A stretch of 64,000 nucleotides of DNA from Diphasiastrum complanatum (GCA_029204225.1 CM055095.1:30227586-30291585); one strand, 5' to 3'. Positions 1 through 11,577 are shown, numbered from the stretch's first letter. Notes: generated by a model from the letters alone, not told the origin. Numbers and translations are program-made.

Positions 1-315
1 TAAGACTCATGGCACGGGCTTAATTCACCGGCCAGACTTTAGTCACATATACAAGGGCATGGGCTTGATTCACCGGCCAAAGGAAACCAACTGTAAAGCG
101 GAGTAATGATATTGTGTTTTACACCCAGCACAGGAAAAGTGTGGATCTAGTTCACTTACGTAAAACCTGTGTGAAGTTGCTGCACTTAGACATTAGACTG
201 AAGCTCACTCCTCGATGAGAAATGCGGCTTACTTTATTAACATGAAAGAAAAAGGTACTTACGGCTCCCTTAAGCCTCAGATATGTCGTTTTCGTCGCAC
301 ATCTGGATGAGTTCC
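1..315. other. Unresolved left edge with a short direct repeat
   Basis: No gene is recognised. The 19-base string gggcttaattcaccggcca (16-34) recurs with one change at 61-79, a 45-base period. It probably belongs to the internal region of the gypsy fragment, but no coding motif supports that. Confidence 0.4.
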
Positions 316-600
316 CTAGGACTCTAGATATTTCGTTTGGTCGTCCAGGTTGAGCGCCTTGAGCTCTGCATCAGCACTTAGATTCACCTTTGATGTAGAA
401 ACTGCAGGCAATGTTGGCTCCATTTGACCTCGCGTCAGCTGGTTTGTCACTGTTGGATGTCCTTCGTTAAAGAAGTGAGCTTTCGCTTGGTCACACAAGG
501 TGAGCTCCTTGAGCTCTGCATCGGCACTTGAATTCACCCTTGTTCCCGTGTCAGCTGGTCTGTCACTGTTGGCTGTCCTTCGTTAAATAGGTGAATGAGA
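316..600 (-). repeat. Duplicated protease-RT linker segments
   Basis: Two related segments lie in the minus-strand linker after the protease. The block around SADAELKELTLCDQ (about 503-543) is repeated as SADAELKALNLDDQ (about 351-391). The block FNEGHPTVTNQLTRGQ (about 434-479) is repeated as FNEGQPTVTDQLTREQ (about 551-596). The two block pairs have different spacing (152 and 117 bases), so this is an imperfect tandem duplication with indels. Confidence 0.65.
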
Positions 601-1383
601 TTGGGAGGAATGGTTGGCTCAAGTTCATTTGTGTCGTTCTTTTCTAGTTGGTCCCCTGGCACAGCTCTGACGACACAAGGTCTCCTGCCATTATATAATA
701 ACACAAGGTTAACCCCTTTTGCCAAGAAGGCCACCACATGTTCGTTAAACCAGCTTAATCCCAAAATAGCGTCGAAGGCATCCATTTTCAAGATTGTGAA
801 CGTTAGTCGATTCTTCCAGGCTCCCAGAAATTGGTAAGTTGGTTGCCAATCTACAAGTGGTCATTGTACCTTTCGCGGTCTCCACACAAATAGGAGTTAC
901 ATTTTCTTCACATTGGATGTCCAATTCTCCTGTCAGTTTTTCTGACAAGTAGTTATGTGACGCCCCCAGGTCTACCATGAAGTAAATGATCCTGTCTTGA
1001 ATACAGCCTTTCAGGTACAATAACTTGGATCCTCTCGCAGGAGTCGCCATAAGATGTTCACGATACGCCGCAAGTGCCCCTATCTGTTGCAAGGCATTCA
1101 GGTCAGACTCCGTCAAATCTGTTTCTGGGTCCTCTTCATCATCTTGTTCACCATCTTCTTGATCAAATGCCTCTCTCTCCATCCTATCAAATCCTTCAAT
1201 GGCAGCCATGATTTGCTTATTCAATGGTTTGGGGCATGACCTCCAAGAGTGACCTTGCTGATGACAGTTGAAGCAACGCATGGAACTGCCCCACTGTTGG
1301 TGAGTTGTTGCTGTGACTAGCTGAAGGTCCAACATTGTTTCTTCTCTGGAACATGTTCCCTCCATTGTTGCCTTGGTTGCCAA
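534..1383 (-). pseudogene. Gypsy zinc knuckle and aspartic protease, degenerate
   Basis: The minus frame at 745-1383 has a canonical nucleocapsid knuckle, CFNCHQQGHSWRSC (CX2CX4HX4C). About 80 residues later comes a retropepsin active-site region, YFMVDLGASHNYLS. The catalytic D-S/T-G triad reads D-L-G. The flap and second half continue after a frameshift at 534-791, where DAILGLSWFNEH matches the conserved D-ILG-W-L element at the end of gypsy proteases, and LLYNGRRPCVVRAVPG follows. This would have processed Gag-Pol. It is broken by at least one frameshift and the altered triad. Confidence 0.75.
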
Positions 1384-2483
1384 ACCCTGTTTTTGTTGGG
1401 AATTTGTTCACGCTACTCGAGGCTTGGTTGCCATTTGGAGCTGAGTCCCCCCTTGAAAAGAAGCTCGGACTCGGTTTGGATCCACTAAATACTCTTGTTG
1501 AGGTTGTGGGAGCAGCTGGTGCCAATGTGCTCTCATAATCACAAACCATTTCAGCCCGCTCGAATAGTTGAATTGAAATCATGGGGCATGTAGCTATCTA
1601 TCGCACGCCGGGTCCAAGATTGCATTCCAGACAATAGGTAATGAGTTTTGTCCGCCTCGGACATATCTTCAATAACCCATACACTCTGTCTGAATTTATT
1701 GAGGTACTCTTGCAATGACCCTTTTTGTTTGAGCCCCGATAATTCTGTCCTCAATCTCATGTGTGAATCCTTCGGTATGAACTCCTCTCATAACGTGGCT
1801 TTGAATGCGTCCCATGTTTGAAAATGCATTCTTGCCATCCAATACCAATTTGTAGTGTAGCCCTCAAAATATGCTAATGCCAAGTCAGTTCTTTCTTCCT
1901 CAGGAGTGTTCATCAGACGGAAGTAATGGTCCATGTGAAACAACCAATCTTCCACAACTCGAATGTCATGCTCTCCTTTGAAAGTAGGTGGTGCTTTCAC
2001 TTTGGCAGTCTTTCTTGGGCCCTCCGTGTTTTGCGCTCGTGGTTTTCTTGGTATCTGTGGAGGAGGCGCCACTGCATTCCCCCTAGTTGCTTCCAACTCT
2101 TCAAACCTGGCTTCGAGCTGTGTTAGCCCGTCTCTCATTTCTCTAGCAAGGTTAATTTGAGTAAGATTCATGGCTCGCAAGGATGTTTGCCATTCTTTCC
2201 TTTCGGTTTCTCTATCCTTCTTCACCTCACTAAGCATAGCCGTCATTGCGCTTGATAAGTATTGTCGCATCTTCACTTCAAAGAGGTCCTGTTGCGCCTC
2301 TGGCAAGGGTTCATCTCTTGGTGTCGGTTCAGAAGGGCCACCCATCTCTTCTTGGAGAGGCGCCATTGTGGAGTGCATATGCTCTTTCTTTCTCGACTTG
2401 GACCTGGTGCCATCTCGATGCATGCGAGAGCTGTATTCTCGAGTCAGCTCTTCTCCGTTCGTCAATGCTCGTAAACTCTTCAA
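1217..2483 (-). pseudogene. Gypsy gag (capsid) pseudogene
   Basis: The frame 1788-2483 starts with a basic, Glu-rich N-terminus and a coiled-coil-like stretch. It then has the capsid segment PPTFKGEHDIRVVEDWLFHM, ending near WDAFKATL, as in plant Retrotrans_gag domains. The domain continues in other frames at 1551-1760 (LQEYLNKFRQSVWVI, LSGMQSWTRRAI) and 1217-1582 (Asn/Gly/Ser-rich tail leading to the zinc knuckle). At least two frameshifts separate the pieces. The product would form the virus-like particle core. Confidence 0.75.
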
Positions 2484-2604
2484 GATGGTCCTCCATTATA
2501 GTCAGAGGTGTACTTCCAACAGATTATCGCCTCAATCCTTTTTATATTTGAAGCTCTCTCTTCTGTCGGCCGGGCCCCCACAGCTCTCTTTTCTTCTTTA
2601 TTAA

Positions 2605-3314
2605 ATCAGCTTCAATGAAAATATCCCTTCCTCAAACTTAGCACGCCCACATCACCTGAGAGCCAAGTAGGAACCAGGTCATTGTGTCCAAGCAAGCACA
2701 CAACAAACGGAACATACCAACCAAAGCAAACACAGAGGATCCCCTCTCAAGCCACAAACCCCCCTGAGACCGGACGTAGGACCTTTGCCTAGCTGCGCCC
2801 ACACAAATCTATCACAGAATTAGCCCACGGGGAAACATCCATCCAACCATCCGTGCTTTCACCATTAAGCAGCACATTGCCTCAGTCACGCCCCACCACT
2901 TTTTGGTCGATAGCCCTTATAGCTAAACGATCGGCAACTATCCCGCACCGGCAGCTAACCACCCGTGCTTTACACCCGAATTCGAGCAGCATCTCTGTAT
3001 CAATGGTTAACTCGTACAGTTCGAATATGTCGCCCCGCACCCCACAAGGTACAGACCGTGCTTTCACCTACCTAGGCAGCACTTTGCCTCATCCGTCCTA
3101 CGTACAGACAGCACCAGGCCCGAACCGCGAGAACTGACCGTGCTTACATTTCGAGGGCAGCACTTTGACTCATCAAGTCCCCCGTTCTGCCGACCACCCC
3201 CGACCGTGGACGCACCCGTGCTTACACGGTGGGCAGCACCTTGCGCAACGGTTGTCCTGACAAATCCCAAAACGTGACCATCCCTGTGAGACTTGCGTAG
3301 CTGACCGGCTAGTC
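2605..3314 (-). repeat. Gypsy leader with five spaced CCGTGCTT repeats
   Basis: Between primer site and gag, the plus strand shows ccgtgctt starting at 2851, 2963, 3056, 3138 and 3216. Several copies are followed about 10-25 bases on by a gcagcac-ttgc block. Spacing shrinks from 112 to 78 bases. No ORF in this stretch looks coding. It is the untranslated leader of the element. Confidence 0.6.
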
Positions 3315-3327
3315 GGCTCTGATACCA
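3315..3327 (-). other. Primer binding site, initiator tRNA-Met type
   Basis: The minus strand reads TGGTATCAGAGCC, the standard complement of the 3' end of plant initiator tRNA-Met. It lies two bases inside the LTR edge. This fixes the orientation of the element and the inner edge of its 5' LTR. Confidence 0.85.
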
Positions 3328-3329
3328 CA

Positions 3330-4242
3330 TGTTGCGCCGATGCCTCAAAGGGCGCTGAGACTTGAGCGGTTTCCCCAGCACGCGCTTAAGTCTAACATTC
3401 ATCCATCATGCACTTACGTAAAAGCCAACTCAGAAACGTAACAAGCTTAACCATTCAGACTTAAGAAAACTGGAATCCCAACCAACCCAAAAGCCAGCTC
3501 AGAATCCGTCCCCAAAAGGTAACCAAAGGCAAAGACAAGCCACACATGAAACCCAAGGCATAGTGGTCGCCAAACTGACCAATTGGCATAGCAGCAAGCC
3601 CCATGTCGATGACAGGGACCCTTAGACGCCAGCGACGCAAAAAGGTTGTAGTAAGGGTCCTTCCACTTGGACCAGTCCCGGAGGCGAAACCGAAATGGTA
3701 ATCATTCCCAAGGATCAACTTTATTAGATTTGGAAGAGGTTACATTCATACATAGACTGACCGGTCTCGGGGCCACCAACACGTGCTGGGCATTGTGCCT
3801 GGCTCGTGCTGGTAGAGGGAGCTGAGACCTGGCGACTGGGGCTGGTTGAGCTGCCCAAGTTTCTGTCTGCCGGACGCCCCCTATAGTTCTACTGTGATTC
3901 GGCGCACCCCCTCTGGTTTGAAACATAGTGCTTTCTGGTAAAGCACGTTTTTTAGGACTTAGTTTTTATTTTGCTGATTAAGCCTGGCAAGCCTGGCAGA
4001 ATCAGTCTGGCTCCCGGACATGGGTCTCGGGAGCCGTCCCGGCGGCCGAATCAACCTGCTTTTCCTGACTAGGCCATGACTCGAGCTCCAGAGCTAGCTC
4101 ATGACTTTGTGACTACTTGACTCGCTCACCACAGGTCGGAGGCTCAGTCCTTGACGTTCTAACTTGCTCTGGGACCTTAAAGAGTGTCACCCCTTTGAGT
4201 CTTACAGGGCACGCTGGGTGCACCCGAGTCAGCTTTACAACA
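3330..4242 (-). repeat. 5' LTR of gypsy family 1 (copy 1)
   Basis: The plus-strand left edge is TGTTGC next to the primer site. The right edge was placed at acaaca (4238-4242), giving TG..CA-type ends. Similarity to the LTR at 28682-29545 covers much of its length, for example the gactcaaagggc/ctcaaagggc start and the aacttgctctgggacctt block near 4160. The right boundary is less sure because no second LTR of this copy is in the window. Confidence 0.65.
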
Positions 4243-4374
4243 CACCCTTAGTGGGCTATGATGAGATTATAAGCTTTGGTCAATGTCCCTTCCTAGTGAA
4301 ACCACCCACCCTTAGTGGGCTGGCTCCTTGTGAGGATTATAGGGTCTCCATGGGTACCAAATCCGAGGAAAAAA
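4242..4374 (+). promoter_or_regulatory. HMGB proximal promoter with a 15-base direct repeat
   Basis: Only about 130 bases separate the inferred LTR edge from the TATA box. The string cacccttagtgggct occurs at about 4243 and again at about 4307. No specific transcription-factor site can be named with confidence. Confidence 0.4.
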
Positions 4375-4382
4375 TATAAAAG
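4375..4382 (+). promoter_or_regulatory. TATA box candidate for the HMGB gene
   Basis: The string tataaaag sits at the start of a pyrimidine-rich, GC-richer stretch that looks like a plant 5' leader. Transcription would start about 30 bases on, near 4405-4415. No other TATA-like string is as well placed, but the start is inferred, not shown. Confidence 0.5.
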
Positions 4383-4637
4383 ACAAGCAAGGCTACTTCT
4401 TCCCGCCCTTGCGGGAAATTGCCGTCCGCATCAGCAACCGGACGCACCGGTGGCTCTCGGCCCCTGGTAATGGTGAGCGGTGGGAGGAGCGGGACTGAAG
4501 ACCGACGGGTGGCGGCGGGTGGGCCAGGGGAGCCCGGTGAGCCCGTCCCCATCTGTTCTCAGCGCAGAAAACCCTCGCGGCGCCTCCATCTCTCAGAAGC
4601 ATCAGCAAAGGAAAAAAAGGGCTCCCTTTGCCTTTTC

Positions 4638-4641
<4 letters not shown>

Positions 4642-4683
<42 letters not shown>
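4642..4683 (+). repeat. (CT)n microsatellite in the HMGB 5' leader
   Basis: An uninterrupted run of about 21 CT units. CT-rich leaders are common in plant genes. Confidence 0.9.
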
Positions 4684-4686
<3 letters not shown>

Positions 4687-4888
4687 TTCTCTCTTCAGGT
4701 ATTTCTTCGCCTTTTTTCTTTGTATTTCTGAGTAGAGTACTACTCGCAGTTCTATTCTTCTTCGTCTTCTTTACTAAACAAAAGAAAAAGAGGTTGGTAT
4801 TACTCTCGCTTTCCTGTTTTTGTGACTATTCTGTTGCTGCTGGGCTTTGCTCTGCTCCTTGCCATCGCTGCTCTCCTGCCTCCCCTCG

Positions 4889-4935
4889 ATCTTCCTCCTC
4901 TCGATCGATCGGTCGATCGATCGCTCGCTCGCTCG
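4889..4935 (+). repeat. GATC/GCTC simple repeat in the HMGB leader
   Basis: Short tandem units of gatc, ggtc, gatc and then gctc run together here. Low-complexity sequence, no gene. Confidence 0.7.
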
Positions 4936-6606
4936 TGGGCTAGGGTGTGGGGGCTGTCGTGTGGGTGGAGGGAGATTTTTCGGGTGGATTTTGGGTCTGG
5001 TTTTTGAGGGTGGAAGATTCTGTTTGGAGTTTATATTCCTTTTTCTCTCTTTGCCCTAGCCCTTTGGTTGCTTCTCCGTTGACCCCCCCTATCTTGCTCC
5101 CCTCCTGGCCTAACTGCGCCTGCCTGCTCGCTGGTTTTTCGTTTGTCCTTTTTTTTGCTGCTTTCTTTGATGGGTTTTTTCTGCTGCTTTTCAGATGCTC
5201 TACTTGATCGCTTTTGTTGCATTGTATTTAGTAGCACTAATGTTTCAGCAAGCAAAACTTCTGTCCATGGTTTCAGGTTGCTTACTACCTCATCGTGCTA
5301 CCTATTGAGCTGAATTTCCAGCAAAAGTGAACTATCAGGTCAGGTGCTTGTATTCAAATGTGACGATTTTTCCTTTTGTTGCAATTTTTTACGTTTTTGT
5401 TTTGCTTTATTGCTTAAGATTAATTTCTAGAAAACGTAGCTGTAGAAGGATTTCTTGCTCCATTAACAGTTAGCTTCGTCTGTATACGCTACTACATAGT
5501 TACTGTTACATTGTCTATGATCGCAAATAGTGAAATTGCTTTCGCTCAACTGTGTTTTACACCATCTTTGAAGTTTTTTCCTGTTTCTACTCCGTCACAT
5601 AGTCTGTTGTAAATACGAAGATATTTCCTTTCAAATCGTCGTTATGGCTCGCGAGTTTTTCAGAGTTCAGTAAATTATTCTGTTTGCAAAAAGCAAACCC
5701 AAGTTTGTCGAGTCTCTGACGAGTTACTGTACCATTGATATGCTAATTTTTATTCTATTCGATTGTTTGCCTTTCTTATAGAATGGACTTCTTTTAGCTT
5801 CTCCTTTGGTTGCATTGCAATGCACCAAGCTTGTCACATTTCTAGCCCTCGGAACCTGCCGTAATTCAGCGGTTTTATTCTACTCGTAGTTCAACTTTCC
5901 CGCATGCTTCGTGTAGTAAGTCCAATTACCACTTTCAGAAGGTCGAAGCGTATTATATCAATAGACATTTGACATTTATCTTCGTCTTGTTTCTCTGATC
6001 GTTCACGTATACATAGCTGCGAGGTTGTTAATCTCTTTAAACTTAATCGAATGTAGCACATATTGCGTGGATCATCATTTGCATCACGCCTAGAGACAGT
6101 GTTGCTGCGTAGTGAGTGGCACCCGCAACTCAAAGTGCATATCTGATATCCTGTTATCACGTATATAAGAAGCTGTCGAACAGTTCCCATAGGTAGTTCA
6201 TGAAAACAAGTAACTCTTCAGGTAGCCAAAGTTTGGGTTAAGTGCAACTCTGAAGAGCTTGTGTTTTCAGTACATCTTTAACAACCCACTGCTCACCTAA
6301 TGTAGGTTGGACCGTATGCATTGTCCATTGATTTGTGTATGCTGATTTATACCGCTTCTGGAGTTTTCTCCGTTCCAATATTATTTGCCTGGGTGCGTTG
6401 CTAAGCTCATAAGATTGACAAATGACATTATCATGAAAGATATGTTTGTGCTGCCTTTAACATTGTGAAAGTGATGGTATCCATCTTCTATAAAAGGTTT
6501 GTTATAGATTTCATCTAAGCGATTGTAATTTTATGCTGGAATATTTGATTTGAGAATAGATTTGTAATGTGCAATCGTTTTTCCTGAAACCTTCTCTACC
6601 TGCAGG

Positions 6607-8187
6607 ATGAAAGATACAAAAGCTAAAAAAGGAGCGGTAACAGGCAAAGGGGGAAAACCAAGAAATGAGGAAAAGTGTGTTCTTTAATATTTGCCAGTTT
6701 TTGCTCACTGTGACGGTTTCTCTCAATCTGAGTACTCAAGTTGCTGTCTTGGTTTTAGCTCTAGATCACTGTCCTGTGATATTGACAGTTACTCAGGTTG
6801 GCGGGGGTTTTGTTGCATTTTAAACGTAGTTTCATAATATTTACTGTTGTTCTCTGGCCATTCAAACCTTTATTTCAGGGATTTAAAGAAGAAGAAACTT
6901 TTGGCCGTCAAGGATGAAAAATTCAAGAGAAGGCAGCTAAAAAAGGAGCGAAAGGCAAAGAAGGATCCCAATCAGCCCAAGCGGCCGCCAACAGCCTTTT
7001 TCGTATTTTTGTATGTAGCTAGTTACCTCTTCCTTTTTCAATCTTGTATGCTGGTTCTCTTTAAGGGTTGCTTGAACATGGTAAAGACAACATTCCTGAG
7101 TATAGGTGTTGTTCCTGCCAACTGCATGCAACATTGAGTCAGAATGATAATTGCTTGTTCTCTAATTGGTGGAGTCATTGCATTTTCTGTTTCACCATTC
7201 ACGAAAAGGCTTTAAGATTTCTTGCTTTTTTTTGGACAGGGAAGAATTTAGGAAAACTTATAAGGAGAGTCATCCGAATGCCAAGGGTGTTGCAGTGGTA
7301 GGTCTTTCTAACTCTTGACATTCCTTTTTTAACAATATTGTATTGAAGCTCAAATGTTCACCAACACTTAGAACTTTTTGACTATGTAACAATAGTATAT
7401 AATATATTGTAAGTCTAGTTGTTTATCTGTGAAATTCTGACAATGTTTTTCTAATATTCAGGTTGGGAAAGCAGGAGGTGATAAATGGAAAGAATTAACT
7501 GATGCAGTTAAGTTTGTTCTTTTTTATCACAAGCACAACTATATTGCTCTCTTAATTGAGTTCTTTTTTGCCGTAAGCCATAATGAGATATCTCATTTCT
7601 AAGAAATTGTCAATTTCTCGAGTGCTTATAACATTGAAGGTTCTGTGAGATATGAGAATTTTTGAGCTCGTAAGTTGTAAAAGTTTGGACTTCTCATTTT
7701 TGAAGGAGAAAGCTCCCTATGTACGCAAAGCTGCCCAAAAGAAAGCGGACTATGACAAGGCTATGGCAACTTACAAGCAGAAGCAGGTGAGTTGCTTGTT
7801 TACACTGTAAAAAGGCATGTGAAGCTGCTATGTGAATTTTAATCTTCATTCTTCTGCAAGGTTGTAATGTTCATATGTTTGAGAAATTTTGTATTCCAAC
7901 TTAGGTTGATGAAGGAGAGGAGGATGGTTCTCTTGAAGAATCAGAGAAGTCAAAGTCTGAGATAAATGATGATGAAGAAAGTGAGGAGGTATGGCAAATG
8001 CTATAGGTCTTCCGGTTGGATGATTTTGATTGCCATATCCTAATTTCACTCATACAGATTTATTTATATTTGAATAAGCCAAGTATGTCTTTATTTACTG
8101 CAATAACAATTGCATTTTATGGTTCTGAGATGTCACCGCTGTTGATTGACCACGGTTTTGCAGGAGGATGACGACGACGACGAATGA
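6607..8187 (+). CDS. HMGB: HMGB-type high mobility group chromatin protein, seven coding exons
   Basis: Coding exons are 6607-6674, 6879-7010, 7240-7297, 7462-7506, 7706-7786, 7905-7988 and 8164-8187. All introns are GT-AG and the sum is 492 bases, or 163 aa plus TGA. Residues 1-52 are Lys-rich. Residues about 53-128 form a single HMG box, with PNQPKRPPTAFFVF, then FRKTYKESHP, then GDKWKELTDAEKAPY and KADYDKAMATYKQKQ. The tail from 129 is acidic and ends EEEDDDDDE. This matches plant HMGB proteins, which bend linker or nucleosomal DNA in the nucleus. The start is the first ATG after the acceptor at 6605 and keeps the basic N-terminus. The box is complete with no lesion, so the gene looks functional. 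Which HMGB paralog it is cannot be told. Confidence 0.93.
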
Positions 8188-8800
8188 TAGTACAATTAGG
8201 TAATATGGCCGGTTGCTATTATGGTTTATAGTTGAGACGATACTTGAAGCTATTGATAAAAATCACTGCTGTTCTGTCTAGTATGGGTTGCTAGTATGAC
8301 TGTGTGAAGGGATAGGAGTTTTCTAAGTGACTTTTATTATTTTAACAGATGGAAATCAAACTGTCAGTGGGAGCAAGCCTTAAAAAGTTCTTTTAAGATC
8401 TAGATGTAAATTATGATGCTACACTGATCGAGAATGGTTAATGTGCACATTTTAGTTACAAATAGTATCCCTACAGGAATTTAAGGTGTAAAGTTTTGAA
8501 TTCATGTTGTTCTCAAGGATTTGCTGTTGCATCACCTTTTATTCTGTATCTTAAATCAAATTCCAGATATGCAAATTTACTAGTTATTTGAATGCCAAGT
8601 TTATAATTATGTTTCTAGACTTTTGAATTCATGTTATTCTCAAGGATTTGCTGAGCGTCACCTTTTATTCTGTATCTTAAATCAAAGTCAAGTTGTGTTT
8701 AGGCAAATTTAGTACTTGTCTGAATGCAAAGTATATGACGATTTTCAATGTCATGAACCTACGCAATGCACTCAAATAAACTACTAGACAGGGGTTGGTT
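8188..8800 (+). other. HMGB 3' UTR and downstream flank
   Basis: No ORF is supported. A possible polyadenylation hexamer aataaa is at 8775-8780. The 3' end itself cannot be fixed from sequence. Confidence 0.4.
8495..8747 (+). repeat. Tandem duplication, 126-base unit
   Basis: The block beginning ttttgaattcatgttgttct at 8495 repeats at 8621 with scattered changes. Both halves share the string ccttttattctgtatcttaa. It lies just downstream of the HMGB stop, in the likely 3' UTR. Confidence 0.8.
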
Positions 8801-11572
8801 AGACGCTCACTATATTACCAAGGCTCTTCAATAAATCTTTTAGCGATCAAAGCAAGTGCTTGAACTGTACTTAGATATCTTGCACAAGACTCCTACAGGT
8901 GCACGGTCTATCAACCCTCCTGTTTCCAGTATTAGGGCAATAGTATGAGATTTTAGAAGCTTAACCTGGTACCTTAATATTATTGTCATGTCAGTTTCTT
9001 GCTGATAGCTTTACTTTTCATATAATAGCATTTCTACCTGTTCACACCATTCAAAAAACAACGATCACAAAATGTTACAATGCTCATGCCATGCACAACC
9101 TAGGTTAAGTTCTTGAATCTTTGAATTCATAAATATCTGCTCCTACCATTCCGGATTGGAGCGTTCCATTGTGTATGTATAGACCCAATGAGCTTGACAT
9201 CCAAAGTTCCTTTGGTCCCAAGTTTGAGCCTCCCCTTGAAAACCAAGAAGCATTGTGTTTGTATGTAACATAACTTGCTCTGCATTAAAAAAGAAATTGT
9301 ATCCTTTTATGTTAGATGCATAACGTGTATATGTACTCAAATCTTACATAAATTAATGTGACCACCAATATTTATTGCATTATAATGGGATCTCATTTTC
9401 AGCCCTCAAAACAGAAGGCCTCATAGATGGAATCTTGAAAATCATGTGCATAAGATTTTTATTTTCGTGGCACACATTATGTATGATAATGAGTGTTTGT
9501 TGGCCCATGGTAATGAAATAATGAATCTTCTCATCGAGCTGTTACAATGGCTTAATGAGAATACTTGCCATTATATCTTGATAATGGGCATCCAAACAAC
9601 CATTAACTGATCCATAATAATATAAATGGTAGTTACATATTTTATCTTATCGATCTACACGTTTATAACAAACGAGCAAATCATTAAGTGAAAGCTCTCA
9701 AGTCCAAATTGCATTTCTTGTTAGATTGAATTTTATCATTAACTCCTATTTTTCATTAATTTTGAAGAAAGACTTATAGAAAGATGAAATAGCTATTCTG
9801 GTTTATTTGACCTACATCTAAATGGTACATTGGTTTTTAACTTTGTTTTTTTTAATGCTTCTACACTTGAAGTGTTGGTCCAATGTGTTAGTGTCTCTTT
9901 ATGTGTTCATGAATTTTGGCTTAGATTTTGTTATAATTGGTAATAAAGTTTTATATTGAGAATGTGATGCATGTGGAAATGTTTAGATAAGCTGTTCAAA
10001 ACCAATCTATTTTCTAGAGGTATTATATGGCTCCCCATCTTGCATAGGGAAGTTTTTAGATAAGACATTTAAAACCAATTGATTTTCTAGACATTATATG
10101 GGCCCCCATCCGCGGCCACCCCCCTCCCCCCTCCAAAAAAAAATAAAAATAAATATTTGCACCCACAATTCACACATTGCCTCGTGTTGCGTTGAATATT
10201 ATCAGTGCGTTGAATATTATTAGTCCCATCAACTGTTAATAGCTAAAATTGGTAGCAATTCAACACAATTACTATCATTAAAAACTTTTAGATCTCATAT
10301 ATATGCCCCAATGAGCATACTTGACATGCCACTATGACAAGCATGCCTTTGGAGCATGAATTTATGTACCATTTTATGTGACATATGTAGTCCCTTAACA
10401 CCAAAAAGTCCTCACAACATTGTACTTTGTGTTTGCATTTGCAAAGCTTTTTCCTAGATGCTTAGACTCATAGGCACACGTCTATTTGAACTTATGGAGA
10501 ACACAATAGTTTGTATGTTTTTTTAGAGTACTTTTAAAGTCTAAGAGACATGATCTTTTCCCCTCTATTCTAATAGATTTTCCATCTTTAAAAGCCTTCT
10601 TGACTACATTCCAATTGGCTACAACCATTAATCTTTTGAATGCCAACATTCATTTTTTTATTCACATCACATCATTCAACAATTTTCAAACCTTGATTTG
10701 CACTTCAGTGTCTTTGACTTTTATCTCACACAACAATCTATTATAAGTTTTGTACATTGAAATTTGTGTATTCATAAAATTGAAAGCAAAATAGAATCAA
10801 ACAAAATTAGAACAAGAAAGATGAACTTGGGATCAAAAAGATCTCTCACTCCAATTTCTCATTCTTTTCACAATGCAAATCCATTAACGTTCCAAATCAT
10901 TTCCTTTTTGTGTACGAAATTCACACTAAACGTCGAATTATTGAAGACATCTTGAAAATGAAATATCTAATAATGGAGCCATCTACAAGTTACTCTATGA
11001 TTAGAAACAATCATATTGACACTTTCTTTCAAATTGAGAATGGAGTCAATAGAGTCCACTTTTTCCAACATGTATTCATCTATCCATGTTTGGAGTTTGC
11101 GACAAACATAAAGACCAATTTCATGAAATGGATTCAATCACATACGAATCAATTGGATAATGCACTTAAATGTAATATAACCGACACTAAGAGAGTGTTA
11201 TGCCTTCTTACTTAGTAAGCGTTCTCAATTGGTCCAATAGATATACCAGAATGATTTGATGATAACATCTCAACACTCGTGGGGTCATTTTTGAATCCAA
11301 TTTTTCAATTTCACCTTCACAATGTCTTTCCATGTTTGATGTCAAGTTTTATCTAGCTAATATTAGAATGAATGACAGTACATTTTGGCATCACAAGGAT
11401 CAACTCATGTGGTCTTTTCACCACACTAAAAACAACAAAATCCACCATGTTTTTTTTGTCTAGTTTATCAATAAATGTTCCTTTCCCATGCAAAGTATTT
11501 ACTTGTCCATATGACCTCTACTACAATGAGCATTATTGCAAATAAAAGAACCATCACATGTAGCTAAGTGAA
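8800..11572. other. AT-rich intergenic stretch, no gene seen
   Basis: Short ORFs here have no recognisable motif or codon pattern. Small features are a tandem duplication (9982-10110) and C-rich/A-rich low complexity near 10120-10155. The string gcgttgaatattat occurs twice near 10190-10225. Confidence 0.6.
9982..10110. repeat. Imperfect tandem duplication, about 73-base unit
   Basis: A block starting tttagataagctgttcaaaa at 9982 and containing attttctag and attatatgg repeats from 10055. About 15 percent of positions differ by eye. Confidence 0.6.
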
Positions 11573-11577
11573 CATCT

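Larger units (their letters stand above)
1..4242 (-). mobile_element. Ty3/gypsy retrotransposon fragment (family 1, copy 1), minus strand
   Basis: Reading the minus strand from high to low coordinates gives a 5' LTR (3330-4242), a tRNA-Met primer site, a repeat-rich leader, gag, a zinc knuckle, a protease and a protease-RT linker. The element runs off the left edge, so RT, integrase and the 3' LTR are not seen. A related LTR with pol remnants lies at 28682-30840. Frames are broken in several places, so this is a relic. Placement in Ty3/gypsy rests on the gag and protease style and on the related copy, whose integrase has the PWKSVSMDFI motif typical of plant gypsy elements. Confidence 0.8.
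4400..6605 (+). other. Long 5' leader of the HMGB gene with likely intron(s)
   Basis: The region begins CT-rich and GC-richer than the surroundings and later becomes AT-rich like an intron. It ends in ctacctgcag (AG at 6604-6605) directly before the start codon, so at least one intron lies in the 5' UTR. Candidate donors are cag/gtattt at 4699 and cag/gtcagg at 5339. Candidate internal acceptors are ttttcag near 5195 and tttcag near 5276. Which of these are used cannot be decided by eye. Several ORFs here are low-complexity shadows of the CT tract. Confidence 0.5.

Noticed and set aside
2170-2604. 144-codon plus-strand ORF
   Set aside because: It lies antisense to the gag pseudogene, has no motif, and the gag frame explains the openness.
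4419-4943. 174-codon plus-strand ORF over the CT tract
   Set aside because: Composed mostly of Ser-Leu repeats from the microsatellite; it lies in the 5' leader of the HMGB gene and has no domain.
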